The notes under the pieces were generated by a model, which was not told where the DNA came from, searched no databases, and saw only the letters and a list, made by a program, of their open reading frames with translations. The position numbers were made by a program, and so were the translations under genes. Positions 17,101 through 24,022 of a stretch of 53,425 nt of DNA are shown piece by piece; position 1 is the first letter of the stretch, and every line of letters begins with the position of its first letter. Location of the stretch: assembly GCA_938040995.1 (NCBI GenBank), contig CALHZT010000017.1, positions 1 to 53,425 of the forward strand, written 5' to 3'. This DNA comes from an uncultured Pirellulaceae bacterium (GTDB lineage: Bacteria; Planctomycetota; Planctomycetia; Pirellulales; Pirellulaceae).

Positions 17101-17994
17101 TTGATTCTGCCGTAGTGCCCGAAGTGCGCACGCTACTGCGACTTCGCCTGATCTTCCGTCCAAAGTCCTGTCTAACAATTTGCCGGTATTTGCATCCTTC
17201 ACTTCAACCCACCATCGAATGTCAAAATCGATACCCTTCGTTTGAAACTGGGGTCGTGTTAGATCGTAACCGATGGCGGCCCACCAGCCATTTTGCAATC
17301 CCTCCTGAAATTTACGCGTCACCTTCTGGCGGAATCCATTCCATGGATGAGGATAAAATGCTCCGATGCCCTGGTCGATTTTCTCCAGATACAACCGGGC
17401 GACGAATCCGAGCGGTTCGTCCTGCTTTGGATTTCTGGTGGCCGACAGTATGTAAGATTGAACTCTGGCTGCAACTTTTTTGGACAAAGTGTCTTCGTAG
17501 AGTACGCCTTGCCACCAGTCGGCGAGGATGCACACATAGGGATTCCAGTAGCCACCTGGTGCGGCATCGGCCAACTTGTTGAACAGATCAATTTGCCACT
17601 GTTCGGTATCAGAAAAAGGCATTGAGTTGATCGCCGCAGACCTCTGGTAGTTTTCGGCGTTTTCGAATCGATGCCCTTCGCTCTCGTTAAAAAACCACTG
17701 AAAATTTGCACGTGCGCTGATCGCGGAATACAGTTTCTCCAGTTGCTCTTCCCCAAGGGCTCCGTGCGGTGGACTAAGAGCGAACTTGCCGAATTGCGTG
17801 AGCAAATCGACCCGTTCGTCGCTGTCGCATATTTCTTGCCAAGAGGGCGAGGACAGTTTGGACAGCAGCCTCGCTCGAGGATCGCTGTTGTCTCGTTGGA
17901 GTTCCGAACGTGCGTTTCGCAGGGAAGAGAAAAGTTGATTTTCGTCCGAAGCAATAAACTCACTCGCAGACGATATCGATTCAATGGAAGTCAT
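14188..17994 (-). CDS. DGR target 2: Lon-like domain / NACHT-type NTPase / FGE-sulfatase protein
   Basis: 1268 aa from the ATG at 17994 (GAGAAG just upstream; a TTG three codons earlier is possible). Same plan as target 1 with strongly diverged sequence. Residues 1-265 are unassigned. Residues about 265-350 are Lon-like, with Ser282 in DGRSGEV; the position of the catalytic Lys reads VGEINKK, with Asn327 where Lys is expected and Lys328/329 next to it, so activity is uncertain. The NTPase has Walker A DSGVGKST (Lys483) and Walker B YLLDAHDQ. The FGE-like domain occupies about 1035-1268 (GNMWEW, RGGSW, GFRVC) and VR2 encodes the last 50 or so residues. It lies on the opposite strand to the DGR, 5 kb beyond the RT, so it is diversified in trans. 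A sigma/HTH-type gene lies directly upstream. Confidence 0.85.
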   Translation of the reverse strand: MTSIESISSASEFIASDENQLFSSLRNARSELQRDNSDPRARLLSKLSSPSWQEICDSDERVDLLTQFGKFALSPPHGALGEEQLEKLYSAISARANFQWFFNESEGHRFENAENYQRSAAINSMPFSDTEQWQIDLFNKLADAAPGGYWNPYVCILADWWQGVLYEDTLSKKVAARVQSYILSATRNPKQDEPLGFVARLYLEKIDQGIGAFYPHPWNGFRQKVTRKFQEGLQNGWWAAIGYDLTRPQFQTKGIDFDIRWWVEVKDANTGKLLDRTLDGRSGEVAVACALRALRQNQQLDSNAAVTAQFATPRSASFHIDHVGEINKKCLADEIRGLATAARVKSVNRIAIHSKQPRDTPDDKLGTVRLVPVDDFEDAYKELSLFEAMTAQVNERLAEEARQTLLKTCNAATESRYIPSPILKSKQEGPDRAKGDVEPSQSEQEKWIPISDDELCQINEGRFHGPGDGPARLFLYADSGVGKSTLLIYLEQQIAEGKFGLLPIRRDKLASRPWDDSEKFRNNLASEFGKHLDSSKKKHVQDWLQYLHDNGKAVYLLDAHDQAGGQVDQIQLWFEGHGNVDQCPIYFTGRQSSRSSFSAWDERQVGLLTDDQVNEFLTKEKAEHFRKLLGIEDGNSVENEFFRVPMVLHLLQSIPEDEIDSLYNRERVYYQAIESNKSYSLLSKGLDSVPRESRGSLTNLRKLTKAHAFVAWHMLRNVGFEGFVEGDQYDDTLEILSEYLHERNAPTEMAETLKQNGVLLGGPLEEENDSLQWRHLSFAEYFAGVWLADYLSPDELRFELSGILDMVAARTRAREGHAWDDPEATHEISKSPREQWRWVFRFALSRLDAAVRSEFAKKELTKKASGTKLTKAVEKRDRLAAELIAYGGTFTLADAIREDHFGQTDDTTGATVPCPWVDVCRWLVRDDLRYKGMGATERPENDNAEEFVRVLGSHLDRRYRDSQTVRSAWDLLPESAQQSLGAGFIGELGASELDVFGNLLQLFLPCPSPEFDMASADNLFPAPEGHEGWVYRMGSDDSDHEAWDDEKPARLVLVPKLDVMKFGVSNAEYELFDPSHFFSRDGRSRSDDQPVHRVTWHAADFYSGIWLACCDCSENFIYCLPSESEREFFTRGGTSWPRWWNGGLEEDRCHHSASRSLGRSESPDKKYANPFDLQHTIGNMWEWTSSEYRDDWTENQEEVGERSRTLIYGHEVIAPLRGSSRVCRGGSWARFSPRVLRSGYRFNRRPDNLSRDVGFRVCRRFVACPNRP
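14193..14347 (-). repeat. DGR variable repeat VR2
   Basis: 155 bp aligned without gaps to the TR. I count 16 substitutions, all at TR adenines (for example AAC AAC AAT becomes CGC TTC AGT, and AAC AAC AAT becomes AGC CGC GAT). It carries the same single 3' T as VR1. The bases outside TR adenines are unchanged, although the host gene is otherwise very different from target 1. This points to recent overwriting by the same TR. Confidence 0.97.
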
Positions 17995-18005
17995 GCTTCT
18001 CAAAA

Positions 18006-18049
18006 TGTACGTCTACGCTGCCATGCGACGAGTGACAGCGTAGTGTACA
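18006..18049. promoter_or_regulatory. Inverted repeat upstream of DGR target 2
   Basis: TGTACGTCTACGCTG (18006-18020) and CAGCGTAGTGTACA (18036-18049) form an imperfect inverted repeat with a 15-base spacer, 11 bp upstream of the target 2 ATG at 17994. It could be an operator for the neighbouring HTH protein, or, read on the minus strand with the TTTTG that follows, a weak terminator of that gene. Both are inference. Confidence 0.5.
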
Positions 18050-18086
18050 TTTTTAAATGAGTTGTTGACGTTTGTGCCGACGAAGG

Positions 18087-19625
18087 CTAAGCATTGGGAT
18101 CGGCGGCTTTCAACAGTTTTTGCACGTTCCTGACCCCGGTGCTCAGTCTATCGGCAATCTCGGCGGTGGAAAGTCCATCTTCTGTTAGCCTCAAGACTTG
18201 ACGCTGCCGTTTAGTCAGTCGGTTCCTGTGTTCCTCGTGTTGTCGCGCCTGGATTTTCTTCTGTCGCGCCTGAATTTCTTTTTCTTCCTGCACCATGAGA
18301 GGGTGCGGCGGCTCATCGTACGCAGGCGAGACAGTTTGTAAACCGACTTTTTCAAGCTTGGCATTCTCTGGGAAATGGAAGATGACTTCTTTGCGAAATC
18401 TCTTTGAGCCATTCAGGTAAGGAGTGCCATGGATCCAGCTATGCTGGTCGTAGTCGCAACCTGTGATCCTGGTTATTGCCTCGATGATCGTCTCATTCAA
18501 TATGTCTTCTTCGTTTGATTTGCCGTGCTTGTTCCTGGCTCGACGGCGAATCGAAGGACTTACATCCTCAGTGAACGCGGCCCACGCCCCCTTGTCACCG
18601 TTGTGCAAGCTCTCGAGCTGTGCGTGCAATTCAGGGTTGGTCACTCCCCATTGTTCTCTTTTCCCAAGCGCGACAACCCAGACGTTTGCATTCCCCTGGT
18701 CTTGTAGTATCAAAGGCTGGATAGGCGATGCAGAGGTCGAACACTGATTGAAGTAGCTTCTGGCAATGTCTCGATCCGCAACATCAAGCAGGTGAAGATC
18801 GCCTGGCGATGCCCGGCGGACTCTGAACCTGGCTGAGGAAAAGTCGCGGGCAATTAGATCAAAGGCAGGGTCCAAGTGACCTTGCAGATAGGTGCCGTCA
18901 CGAGTCAGTTGCACAATTGTGCGAACAGGGGAGAAGTCTTCTTCGTTGATAGGAATAATCTCTACAAGCGCTAGCGCATCATCTTCCTGTTCACGGGGAC
19001 TGAGGTCGCTTACCTCAAGACGATTCTTCTTCGTGAAGTAGACCACGTCTAACTTGTCATAAGTAGTCCATTGTTGCGGAGGAATTTTCTCTTCATCATG
19101 GCCAGAACAAGCCAATGAATACGATTCTTCATCAGCGTCGATATTCTCGAGAGTCTGATGCCTGAAAACACTCCGAGAGACCCGAACTTCGTGGGCATCC
19201 TCAGCGACACCTGGAAATTCGAAGCGATATGCATGGATAACGACAACGGAGAGGCCATCTGGCGTTCCCGACGGGAAATTGAATCCATGGGATTCGCGAA
19301 GGAGTTCGATCGTTTCCGTTCGCTCATTTCCGTTTTCGAGCCACCTTAATTCTGCCGGCGCAACGGGCAAATCTTGCTGCGAGGTTTTTAGCGAAATGGT
19401 GCAGACACGGTAGTTCTGACGGTCACCAAGAATTTCCATCGCAGTGGCAGTTGTCGATTGAGCAGTTGTCGCGGGCAGGGAGGGTTTTATTCCCATTTTG
19501 CGTGACAGTTCTACTAACCGCTCTGCCATCGAGGAATCGAGTGCCGCATCGATCTCCATCAGCTTCTGTAATTTAAGTTCGCCCCGAAGGTAATCGCGTA
19601 ACGTGGAATCGCTGTGCTTGCTCAT
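18087..19625 (-). CDS. Sigma/LuxR-type HTH regulator with large N-terminal region
   Basis: 512 aa. The start at 19625 follows GGGAGA by five bases; the ATG at 19649 has no site. The last 45 residues (LTKRQRQVLRLTEDGLST, then AEIADRLSTGVRNVQKLL) form a region-4/LuxR-like helix-turn-helix. About 110 residues before it, a helical segment (LESLHNGDKGAWAAF, then NEEDILNETIIEAITRI) resembles sigma region 2 of ECF factors. Residues 1-60 recall the short helical start of anti-sigma or sigma-linked proteins, and about 60-330 are beta-rich and unassigned. A plausible transcription regulator of the island, lying just upstream of target 2 on the same strand with an inverted repeat between them. Confidence 0.65.
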   Translation of the reverse strand: MSKHSDSTLRDYLRGELKLQKLMEIDAALDSSMAERLVELSRKMGIKPSLPATTAQSTTATAMEILGDRQNYRVCTISLKTSQQDLPVAPAELRWLENGNERTETIELLRESHGFNFPSGTPDGLSVVVIHAYRFEFPGVAEDAHEVRVSRSVFRHQTLENIDADEESYSLACSGHDEEKIPPQQWTTYDKLDVVYFTKKNRLEVSDLSPREQEDDALALVEIIPINEEDFSPVRTIVQLTRDGTYLQGHLDPAFDLIARDFSSARFRVRRASPGDLHLLDVADRDIARSYFNQCSTSASPIQPLILQDQGNANVWVVALGKREQWGVTNPELHAQLESLHNGDKGAWAAFTEDVSPSIRRRARNKHGKSNEEDILNETIIEAITRITGCDYDQHSWIHGTPYLNGSKRFRKEVIFHFPENAKLEKVGLQTVSPAYDEPPHPLMVQEEKEIQARQKKIQARQHEEHRNRLTKRQRQVLRLTEDGLSTAEIADRLSTGVRNVQKLLKAADPNA

Positions 19626-19767
19626 GTCAGTCTCCCGGTTAGTAGTCATTGTTGATGAAGAATCTCAGCTATATCTACAAGCCGGATAGTTGCTCGTGGC
19701 GCACTCCGATTGTCGTATTTCAAAAGAAAAACGTCCAATTCGATGTAAGCTATTATTTGCCAATTAC

Positions 19768-21066
19768 TTAGGGGCGACAGAATCGACATCCCTCGCCGTC
19801 GATCCACTCTACGGTGTCAAAATGGGGGCTTTGGCCCGATGGCCAGCTCAACTTTGTCCAGACGCTGGTTCGGAGTGAACCACCCAGCAAATCTAACCAA
19901 TGCTGAATCGCCGTGTTCACGATCATGCCGTTAAGCGTTACCAAGGATCCTCGTCGCTGTTCATTCCATGTTCGTCGTTGCCCGCGACTCATCGCCCCAA
20001 CTGGTGCCGAATATTCATAAAGTGCCTGGGATTGGTCATCAACGCCACCGATGCAGCAGACGCAGCCGTCGCCGGGGACGATCAATCGAATGTCACCGAT
20101 CAACCTCGTCGCATTGCCCTGCTCGACCAGGTCGGTGGCCACGTCGAGATGGACCATGTTCCGGCCAACCGCGACCTGGCTGACCGCGAACCGCGCCGCA
20201 TCGTTGTCCACGCATGTTACCAGTAGGTCCGATCGACGCTGCAGGATTTCGAGGCTGTCCTGGGTCGTTCGCTCGATCTGCGATATCAGGATGTTGGGGC
20301 GAAACGCTCGCAGCCGCTCGGCAACCGCGAGCGTTTTGAGCTTGCCGACGGAATCCGCCGACAGCCCCGGCATCGCATCCAGGTTGTGTGGCAAGAGAAT
20401 ATCATTATCGATCAGCCGCAGGTGAGCGACGCCGAGAGCCGCGAAATTCGATGCCATGACCGAACCGTTGCGGCCTAACCCAACAATGGTGACCGTCGCC
20501 GATTGAAGCTGACGTGTTACCCTCGCACCGAGGGCACCCACCAGTCGGCTGTACCGATTGTTATCATCGTTCGTTACATCGACGGCCGATTCAGCAGGAC
20601 TGCCCTCAACAGGTTGAAGAGAGTACATTCCCGATCCGATGATATCCAGCCCACCCATTGGCTGAACCGACCCGTCCTGAAACAACTCAACCTGGCAAGA
20701 TTCCATTCGCCTCGGATCAAGCAACACCACGGCCACGACCTGGGATGGCCGTGGCCTGAGTCGCTGCCACGTTTCTTCAAGTCGAAGGTCCTCGCCACAC
20801 CGGATGACGATCCACCGCGTGTAAGGGTGCGCCATCTGAAAATCGGGCAGCCGTTCGATGCCAACGTCGCTGACAAGGAATTCGCAACGGTTGCGATCTT
20901 TCCACGGTCGGAGCTTTCCTACAGCAGCAATTTCGTGTTCGGGACTGCCGGGAATCGGTAACAGGAGACCACGGCAGGCGGTTTCCCAGTGGCGTCGTGG
21001 GAGGATGATGCGCCATTTCTGGTCGGAAGGGCGAAATGTTGATTGGTTAGTCATGTCTGTCGTCAT
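19768..21066 (-). CDS. ThiF/E1-like adenylyltransferase, possibly with degenerate JAB-like N-terminus
   Basis: About 432 aa if MTTDMTNQ is the start (21066); ATGs at 21054 and 21087 are equally possible. The C-terminal two thirds are an E1/ThiF Rossmann domain: VTIVGLGRNGSVMASNFA (nucleotide-binding glycines), LRLIDNDILLPHNLDA, GKLKTLA, LVTCVDND. Cys pairs CVCC near 345 and CRFC at the end would bind zinc. The N-terminal 160 residues could be a JAB/MPN-like domain, but no metal-binding His-x-His was seen. E1-like proteins activate ubiquitin-like or sulfur-carrier proteins. No such carrier with a C-terminal GG is evident nearby. Confidence 0.75.
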   Translation of the reverse strand: MTTDMTNQSTFRPSDQKWRIILPRRHWETACRGLLLPIPGSPEHEIAAVGKLRPWKDRNRCEFLVSDVGIERLPDFQMAHPYTRWIVIRCGEDLRLEETWQRLRPRPSQVVAVVLLDPRRMESCQVELFQDGSVQPMGGLDIIGSGMYSLQPVEGSPAESAVDVTNDDNNRYSRLVGALGARVTRQLQSATVTIVGLGRNGSVMASNFAALGVAHLRLIDNDILLPHNLDAMPGLSADSVGKLKTLAVAERLRAFRPNILISQIERTTQDSLEILQRRSDLLVTCVDNDAARFAVSQVAVGRNMVHLDVATDLVEQGNATRLIGDIRLIVPGDGCVCCIGGVDDQSQALYEYSAPVGAMSRGQRRTWNEQRRGSLVTLNGMIVNTAIQHWLDLLGGSLRTSVWTKLSWPSGQSPHFDTVEWIDGEGCRFCRP

Positions 21067-21214
21067 TCGTGCTTTGTATGCAAGCATTGTGAGGTGTCGC
21101 AGTATTTTTGGAATGCCAGCGGCGGCGAGCACCGTGCCCGTTTGGTATCCAGGAAAGGCAAGGCACCTCGCGACAGGATTTCGCCGCAAGGTGCTCACGC
21201 CAGACATCAAAGGT

Positions 21215-21421
21215 CTAGTCCTTGAGTGCCCTTTGCATTGCTTCAAACTCCTGCTGTTGCCGTAAATCACGAGCGACCTGTTCGCGATGGCGAATTTCGC
21301 GGATATCGTCCGCGAAACCATCGGCCGTCATCACCGATTCGGATCGGACCGTGTTTTGCCCGGCAACGGGTTGGGAGTTCGTTAAATGCCTGAGGGCTGC
21401 CTTTGGTTCCACAGTTTCCAT
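21215..21421 (-). CDS. Small charged protein (unknown)
   Basis: 68 aa, beginning METVEPKAALRHL, with AAGGAG five bases before the ATG at 21421, one of the clearest ribosome-binding sites in the island. The C-terminal half (DDIREIRHREQVARDLRQQ) is a charged helix. The end is ALKD with no di-glycine, so it does not look like a classic ubiquitin-like carrier. It lies 148 bp upstream of the E1-like gene on the same strand and may be its partner. Confidence 0.65.
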   Translation of the reverse strand: METVEPKAALRHLTNSQPVAGQNTVRSESVMTADGFADDIREIRHREQVARDLRQQQEFEAMQRALKD

Positions 21422-21534
21422 AAGCTCTCCTTCTAGTTGTGATAAAACGCAAGACGGCGAAGTACCGTTGCTTCGCTCTACAGAAACAAGCCTCCAACTT
21501 GGCCGTCACGAACCAGGAAATGACAATGGCTACG

Positions 21535-21571
21535 AAAAAAAAGAGCAGTCCGGTAGTTAACCGAACTGCTC
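21535..21571 (-). terminator. Rho-independent terminator (minus strand)
   Basis: 12-bp stem with one mismatch, GAGCAGTCCGGT (21543-21554) and ACCGAACTGCTC (21560-21571), with a 5-base loop. On the minus strand it is followed by eight T residues (21542-21535). It lies after the small gene at 21699-21983 and isolates it from the 68-aa gene and the E1-like gene. Confidence 0.85.
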
Positions 21572-21698
21572 ATGCTGGCATTTACGTGTGCTTACATCAC
21601 ACATAACCAGCGTCACGCGGGACAGGCCCGTTCCCGCAAGATCGTTGCTTTTGACAAAAGATGGCTGTTGCTCAGGCCCGTTGATTAACGAACCGTCT

Positions 21699-21983
21699 TT
21701 AGCCGCGACCGGCACGCTTGAGAATCTGCTCATAAGCTGAGAATGATTCCGCTGGATCGGAGTCATTCTCCTGGGATTCCATTACCGCATAAGCATGCTG
21801 CACAGATGCGTGAGCCACAACCATTCCTGTGGCAACGTCTCGAGCGATTTGCATCATCGTAGCTGTCGAAATCGCCAGGAGTGCTGCTTCGTTTTTCCAG
21901 TTGACGGAAAGGCCAACACCTTCGCCGTCCACCTCGAATACGATTTGCATCGCTGCCTGAACCTGTTTTTTGTTGCCTGTCAT
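21699..21983 (-). CDS. Small hypothetical protein
   Basis: 94 aa from the ATG at 21983 (MTGNKKQVQAAMQIVFE), which has GGGAGC about seven bases upstream; a longer frame to 22079 lacks a site. A beta-strand-rich start is followed by a hydrophobic helix (AALLAISTATMMQIARDVA) and an acidic-to-basic tail. No signal peptide. It has its own downstream terminator, so it is probably a single-gene unit. Family not recognised. It is the last gene before the right island boundary. Confidence 0.6.
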   Translation of the reverse strand: MTGNKKQVQAAMQIVFEVDGEGVGLSVNWKNEAALLAISTATMMQIARDVATGMVVAHASVQHAYAVMESQENDSDPAESFSAYEQILKRAGRG

Positions 21984-22285
21984 CGAGTAGCTCCCTGAGT
22001 TTTGAGTTTCGGTATTAGGAGCTACACGCTGTAACTCGCTGTCCCACTGAGGTAAGCCGTTCATCCCCAAGATGCGCACTCAAAAACTTCAATTATCGCG
22101 ACGACGCACGCTACCGCTTATTTGGCCGCTTATAGAACGTGGCGAAACAAACGCGAGATAGACGGGGTAGAACTATGAAACGTCCACTGCTGTGCGTCGT
22201 TAAATTGTTTCAGGAGGGAGGGATGCTGACATACTTTTGCGGGTAATCAGCAGTACATTCACGGCCTCAAAACTCAAGTGACAGT
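21984..22285. other. Gene-free interval at the right island edge
   Basis: This interval separates the last island gene from the direct repeat at 22286. No gene or strong terminator was seen. A seven-codon reading frame at 22223 has an AGGAGG in front of it but nothing follows it on that strand. Confidence 0.5.
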
Positions 22286-22791
22286 TCAAACGACTCGTAA
22301 TCGCTCTTTGTTCAGTCGCTGGACGATAAATTCCATCGCCAATCCGGCACCACGTTGCACGTACGGTTTTCGCCGGCCAAACAACCCTTTCACTGCCGTT
22401 GTATCGCTCTCGAACGGGACGCCAGTCGCATTCAGCTTCATGCGCAATCGGTCGACGGCATTGAACACGTGCCAGTCATCAGGGTCACAACAGAAGAATT
22501 GATGCCGTGGCCAGTTCAGCGGATGGATATGCAGCAGCGCCGTATCCTGGCGGGCCCGTTCGACTTCTTCGTACATCGCGTAGAGGACCTCATCACCATC
22601 AAGGATATGCCGTTGGTAATCGAGATCAGGATTAATTGCCGCCACCACCGGAAACAGGTTGGGATGCTTGTACGAGATTCGCAACGCACCCTGACCACCC
22701 ATCCCAACACCAAGCAGGCCAAGTCGCGGGGCCTCTGTTCCGACAACCCTACCAGCTGCCTGCCCAAAGACTGCGCTGCTTTCATTGAATT
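22286..22791. repeat. 506-bp direct repeat flanking the island (right copy; left copy 1931-2436)
   Basis: The two copies lie in the same orientation exactly 20355 bp apart, without indels and with 9 mismatches (98.2% identity). All 9 mismatches are silent in the hydrolase-fold reading frame. The left boundary coincides with the stop codon (TCA AACGAC on the plus strand) and the right boundary lies inside the gene, after TTCATTGAATT. The region between them holds the DGR system. Confidence 0.93.
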
Positions 22792-23119
22792 CCGCAGCAA
22801 TCCATGGTGCCACATGCTGGCAGACGAATTGCTCCGGCGTGACAACCTCATCAAATCCGGAAGCGATTCGGTCGGCCCACCAACTGTGACCAGTCAACGG
22901 TGCGATGACCGTGAGACCATGGCTCTCAAACGACTTTTCAAAAATGGGTTGGGTGAACTCGTCGCCGAACCCGGCGAATGCGGCGTTCGATTTTGCCGGG
23001 GACGAATTCGCGACGAAGAGGTCGTGCAGCGCAACGACGACGAACCCGTGCTCATTCGGCTGGCGGGGCAAAAACACGCGGCATGCGTGATCGCCAAGTT
23101 GATGAAGACTCCAACCCAT
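22286..23119 (-). CDS. Alpha/beta-hydrolase-fold (esterase D-like) protein, probably catalytically impaired
   Basis: 277 aa resembling the esterase/S-formylglutathione hydrolase family: VVVALHDLF, the elbow region LGVGMGGQGALR, and NPDLDYQR. The elbow normally reads G-x-S-x-G, as in GHSMGGHGAL, but here it is GVGMGG, with Gly in the place of the nucleophile Ser, and I find no clear catalytic His near the C-terminus. It may be a non-enzymatic relative or use other residues. The last 168 codons lie in the 506-bp direct repeat whose other copy is at 1931-2436. It is divergent from hpt. Confidence 0.75.
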   Translation of the reverse strand: MGWSLHQLGDHACRVFLPRQPNEHGFVVVALHDLFVANSSPAKSNAAFAGFGDEFTQPIFEKSFESHGLTVIAPLTGHSWWADRIASGFDEVVTPEQFVCQHVAPWIAAEFNESSAVFGQAAGRVVGTEAPRLGLLGVGMGGQGALRISYKHPNLFPVVAAINPDLDYQRHILDGDEVLYAMYEEVERARQDTALLHIHPLNWPRHQFFCCDPDDWHVFNAVDRLRMKLNATGVPFESDTTAVKGLFGRRKPYVQRGAGLAMEFIVQRLNKERLRVV

Positions 23120-23392
23120 GATTCGCTCAATTTCCCAGCCAACAAACGCTGCAATTCTGGTTCAAATTTCGACCCTGGATTCGGACGCGTTTCCAAATCT
23201 CTCTACGTCGAATCCCAATGCATTGTTGCTCACGCCCCCAGTACGGCTCAAGGCGCGGACGATCTTTGATCGATTCCAGGTCTATTCGCTTCGGCACGGG
23301 CGACTTACAATGTGGGTCTCCTTCGACATTCACTCGGGCGTCCCGGTTTACCAGGGCGTCCGTTCACTATTTTGCTGCGGTCCAGTTGTTCC

Positions 23393-23926
23393 ATGAAAAC
23401 TCTCCTTACCGAAGAACAGGTTCAGGAAGGCGTCGGCCGCATGGCGGCTGAACTGAACGCCGCCTATCGAGATACGCCTCTGACGATCGTCGGAGTCCTC
23501 ACTGGCAGTATCGTGCTCATGGCCGATCTGATTCGCAAGCTGGAAATGCCGCTTCGAGTCGGTGTCGTCCAGGCCAGCAGCTATCGCGGCGCGACCACTA
23601 CTCGCGGCTCGTTGACCGTGAATGCAGAAATGATGCCGGACATCAGTGACCGGCATGTTGTGATCGTTGACGACATTTTTGATACGGGTCACACCATGCT
23701 CGAACTTCTCGCCATCATGGAACAGTTTGATCCCAAGTCCGTAAAGTCAGCCGTATTCCTTCGAAAGCATGGTCGCCAGGAAGTCGACATCACACCCGAC
23801 TATGTTGGTTTTGACATTCCCGATGAGTTCGTCGTCGGATACGGGCTGGACTATCAGGATGCCTATCGCAATCTTCCGTTTGTCGGGGCACTCGAACCTG
23901 CCGAAATCGAAAGCTGCCCTCCGTAG
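23393..23926 (+). CDS. hpt: Hypoxanthine phosphoribosyltransferase
   Basis: 177 aa, the usual length. The ATG at 23393 begins MKTLLTEEQVQEGVGRM. The PRPP-binding loop HVVIVDDIFDTGHTM (about residues 82-96) is intact, GVLTGSIVLMADL is the first loop, and the hood region has DEFVVGYGLDY and RNLPFVG. It salvages hypoxanthine and guanine with PRPP to IMP and GMP in the cytoplasm. It is divergent from the hydrolase-fold gene, with 273 bp between them, and 96 bp upstream of a glycosyltransferase on the same strand. A short tandem repeat of CTTTCGTAGT follows the stop. Confidence 0.93.
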   Translation: MKTLLTEEQVQEGVGRMAAELNAAYRDTPLTIVGVLTGSIVLMADLIRKLEMPLRVGVVQASSYRGATTTRGSLTVNAEMMPDISDRHVVIVDDIFDTGHTMLELLAIMEQFDPKSVKSAVFLRKHGRQEVDITPDYVGFDIPDEFVVGYGLDYQDAYRNLPFVGALEPAEIESCPP

Positions 23927-24022
23927 TCCTTTCGTAGTCTTTCGTAGTTGTCATCTCGTAACTCCCCGACGCCCCACGAAAAATACTTCCGCATTGTGCT
24001 GTGAACCATTACAGTAGCCGCG

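Noticed and set aside
21557-21766. 69-codon minus-strand frame between two small island genes
   Set aside because: It overlaps the intrinsic terminator and the end of the 94-aa gene, and has no ribosome-binding site.
22223-22246. Seven-codon frame with AGGAGG in front of it, as in a leader peptide
   Set aside because: No gene follows on the plus strand and no attenuator structure was seen; probably chance.
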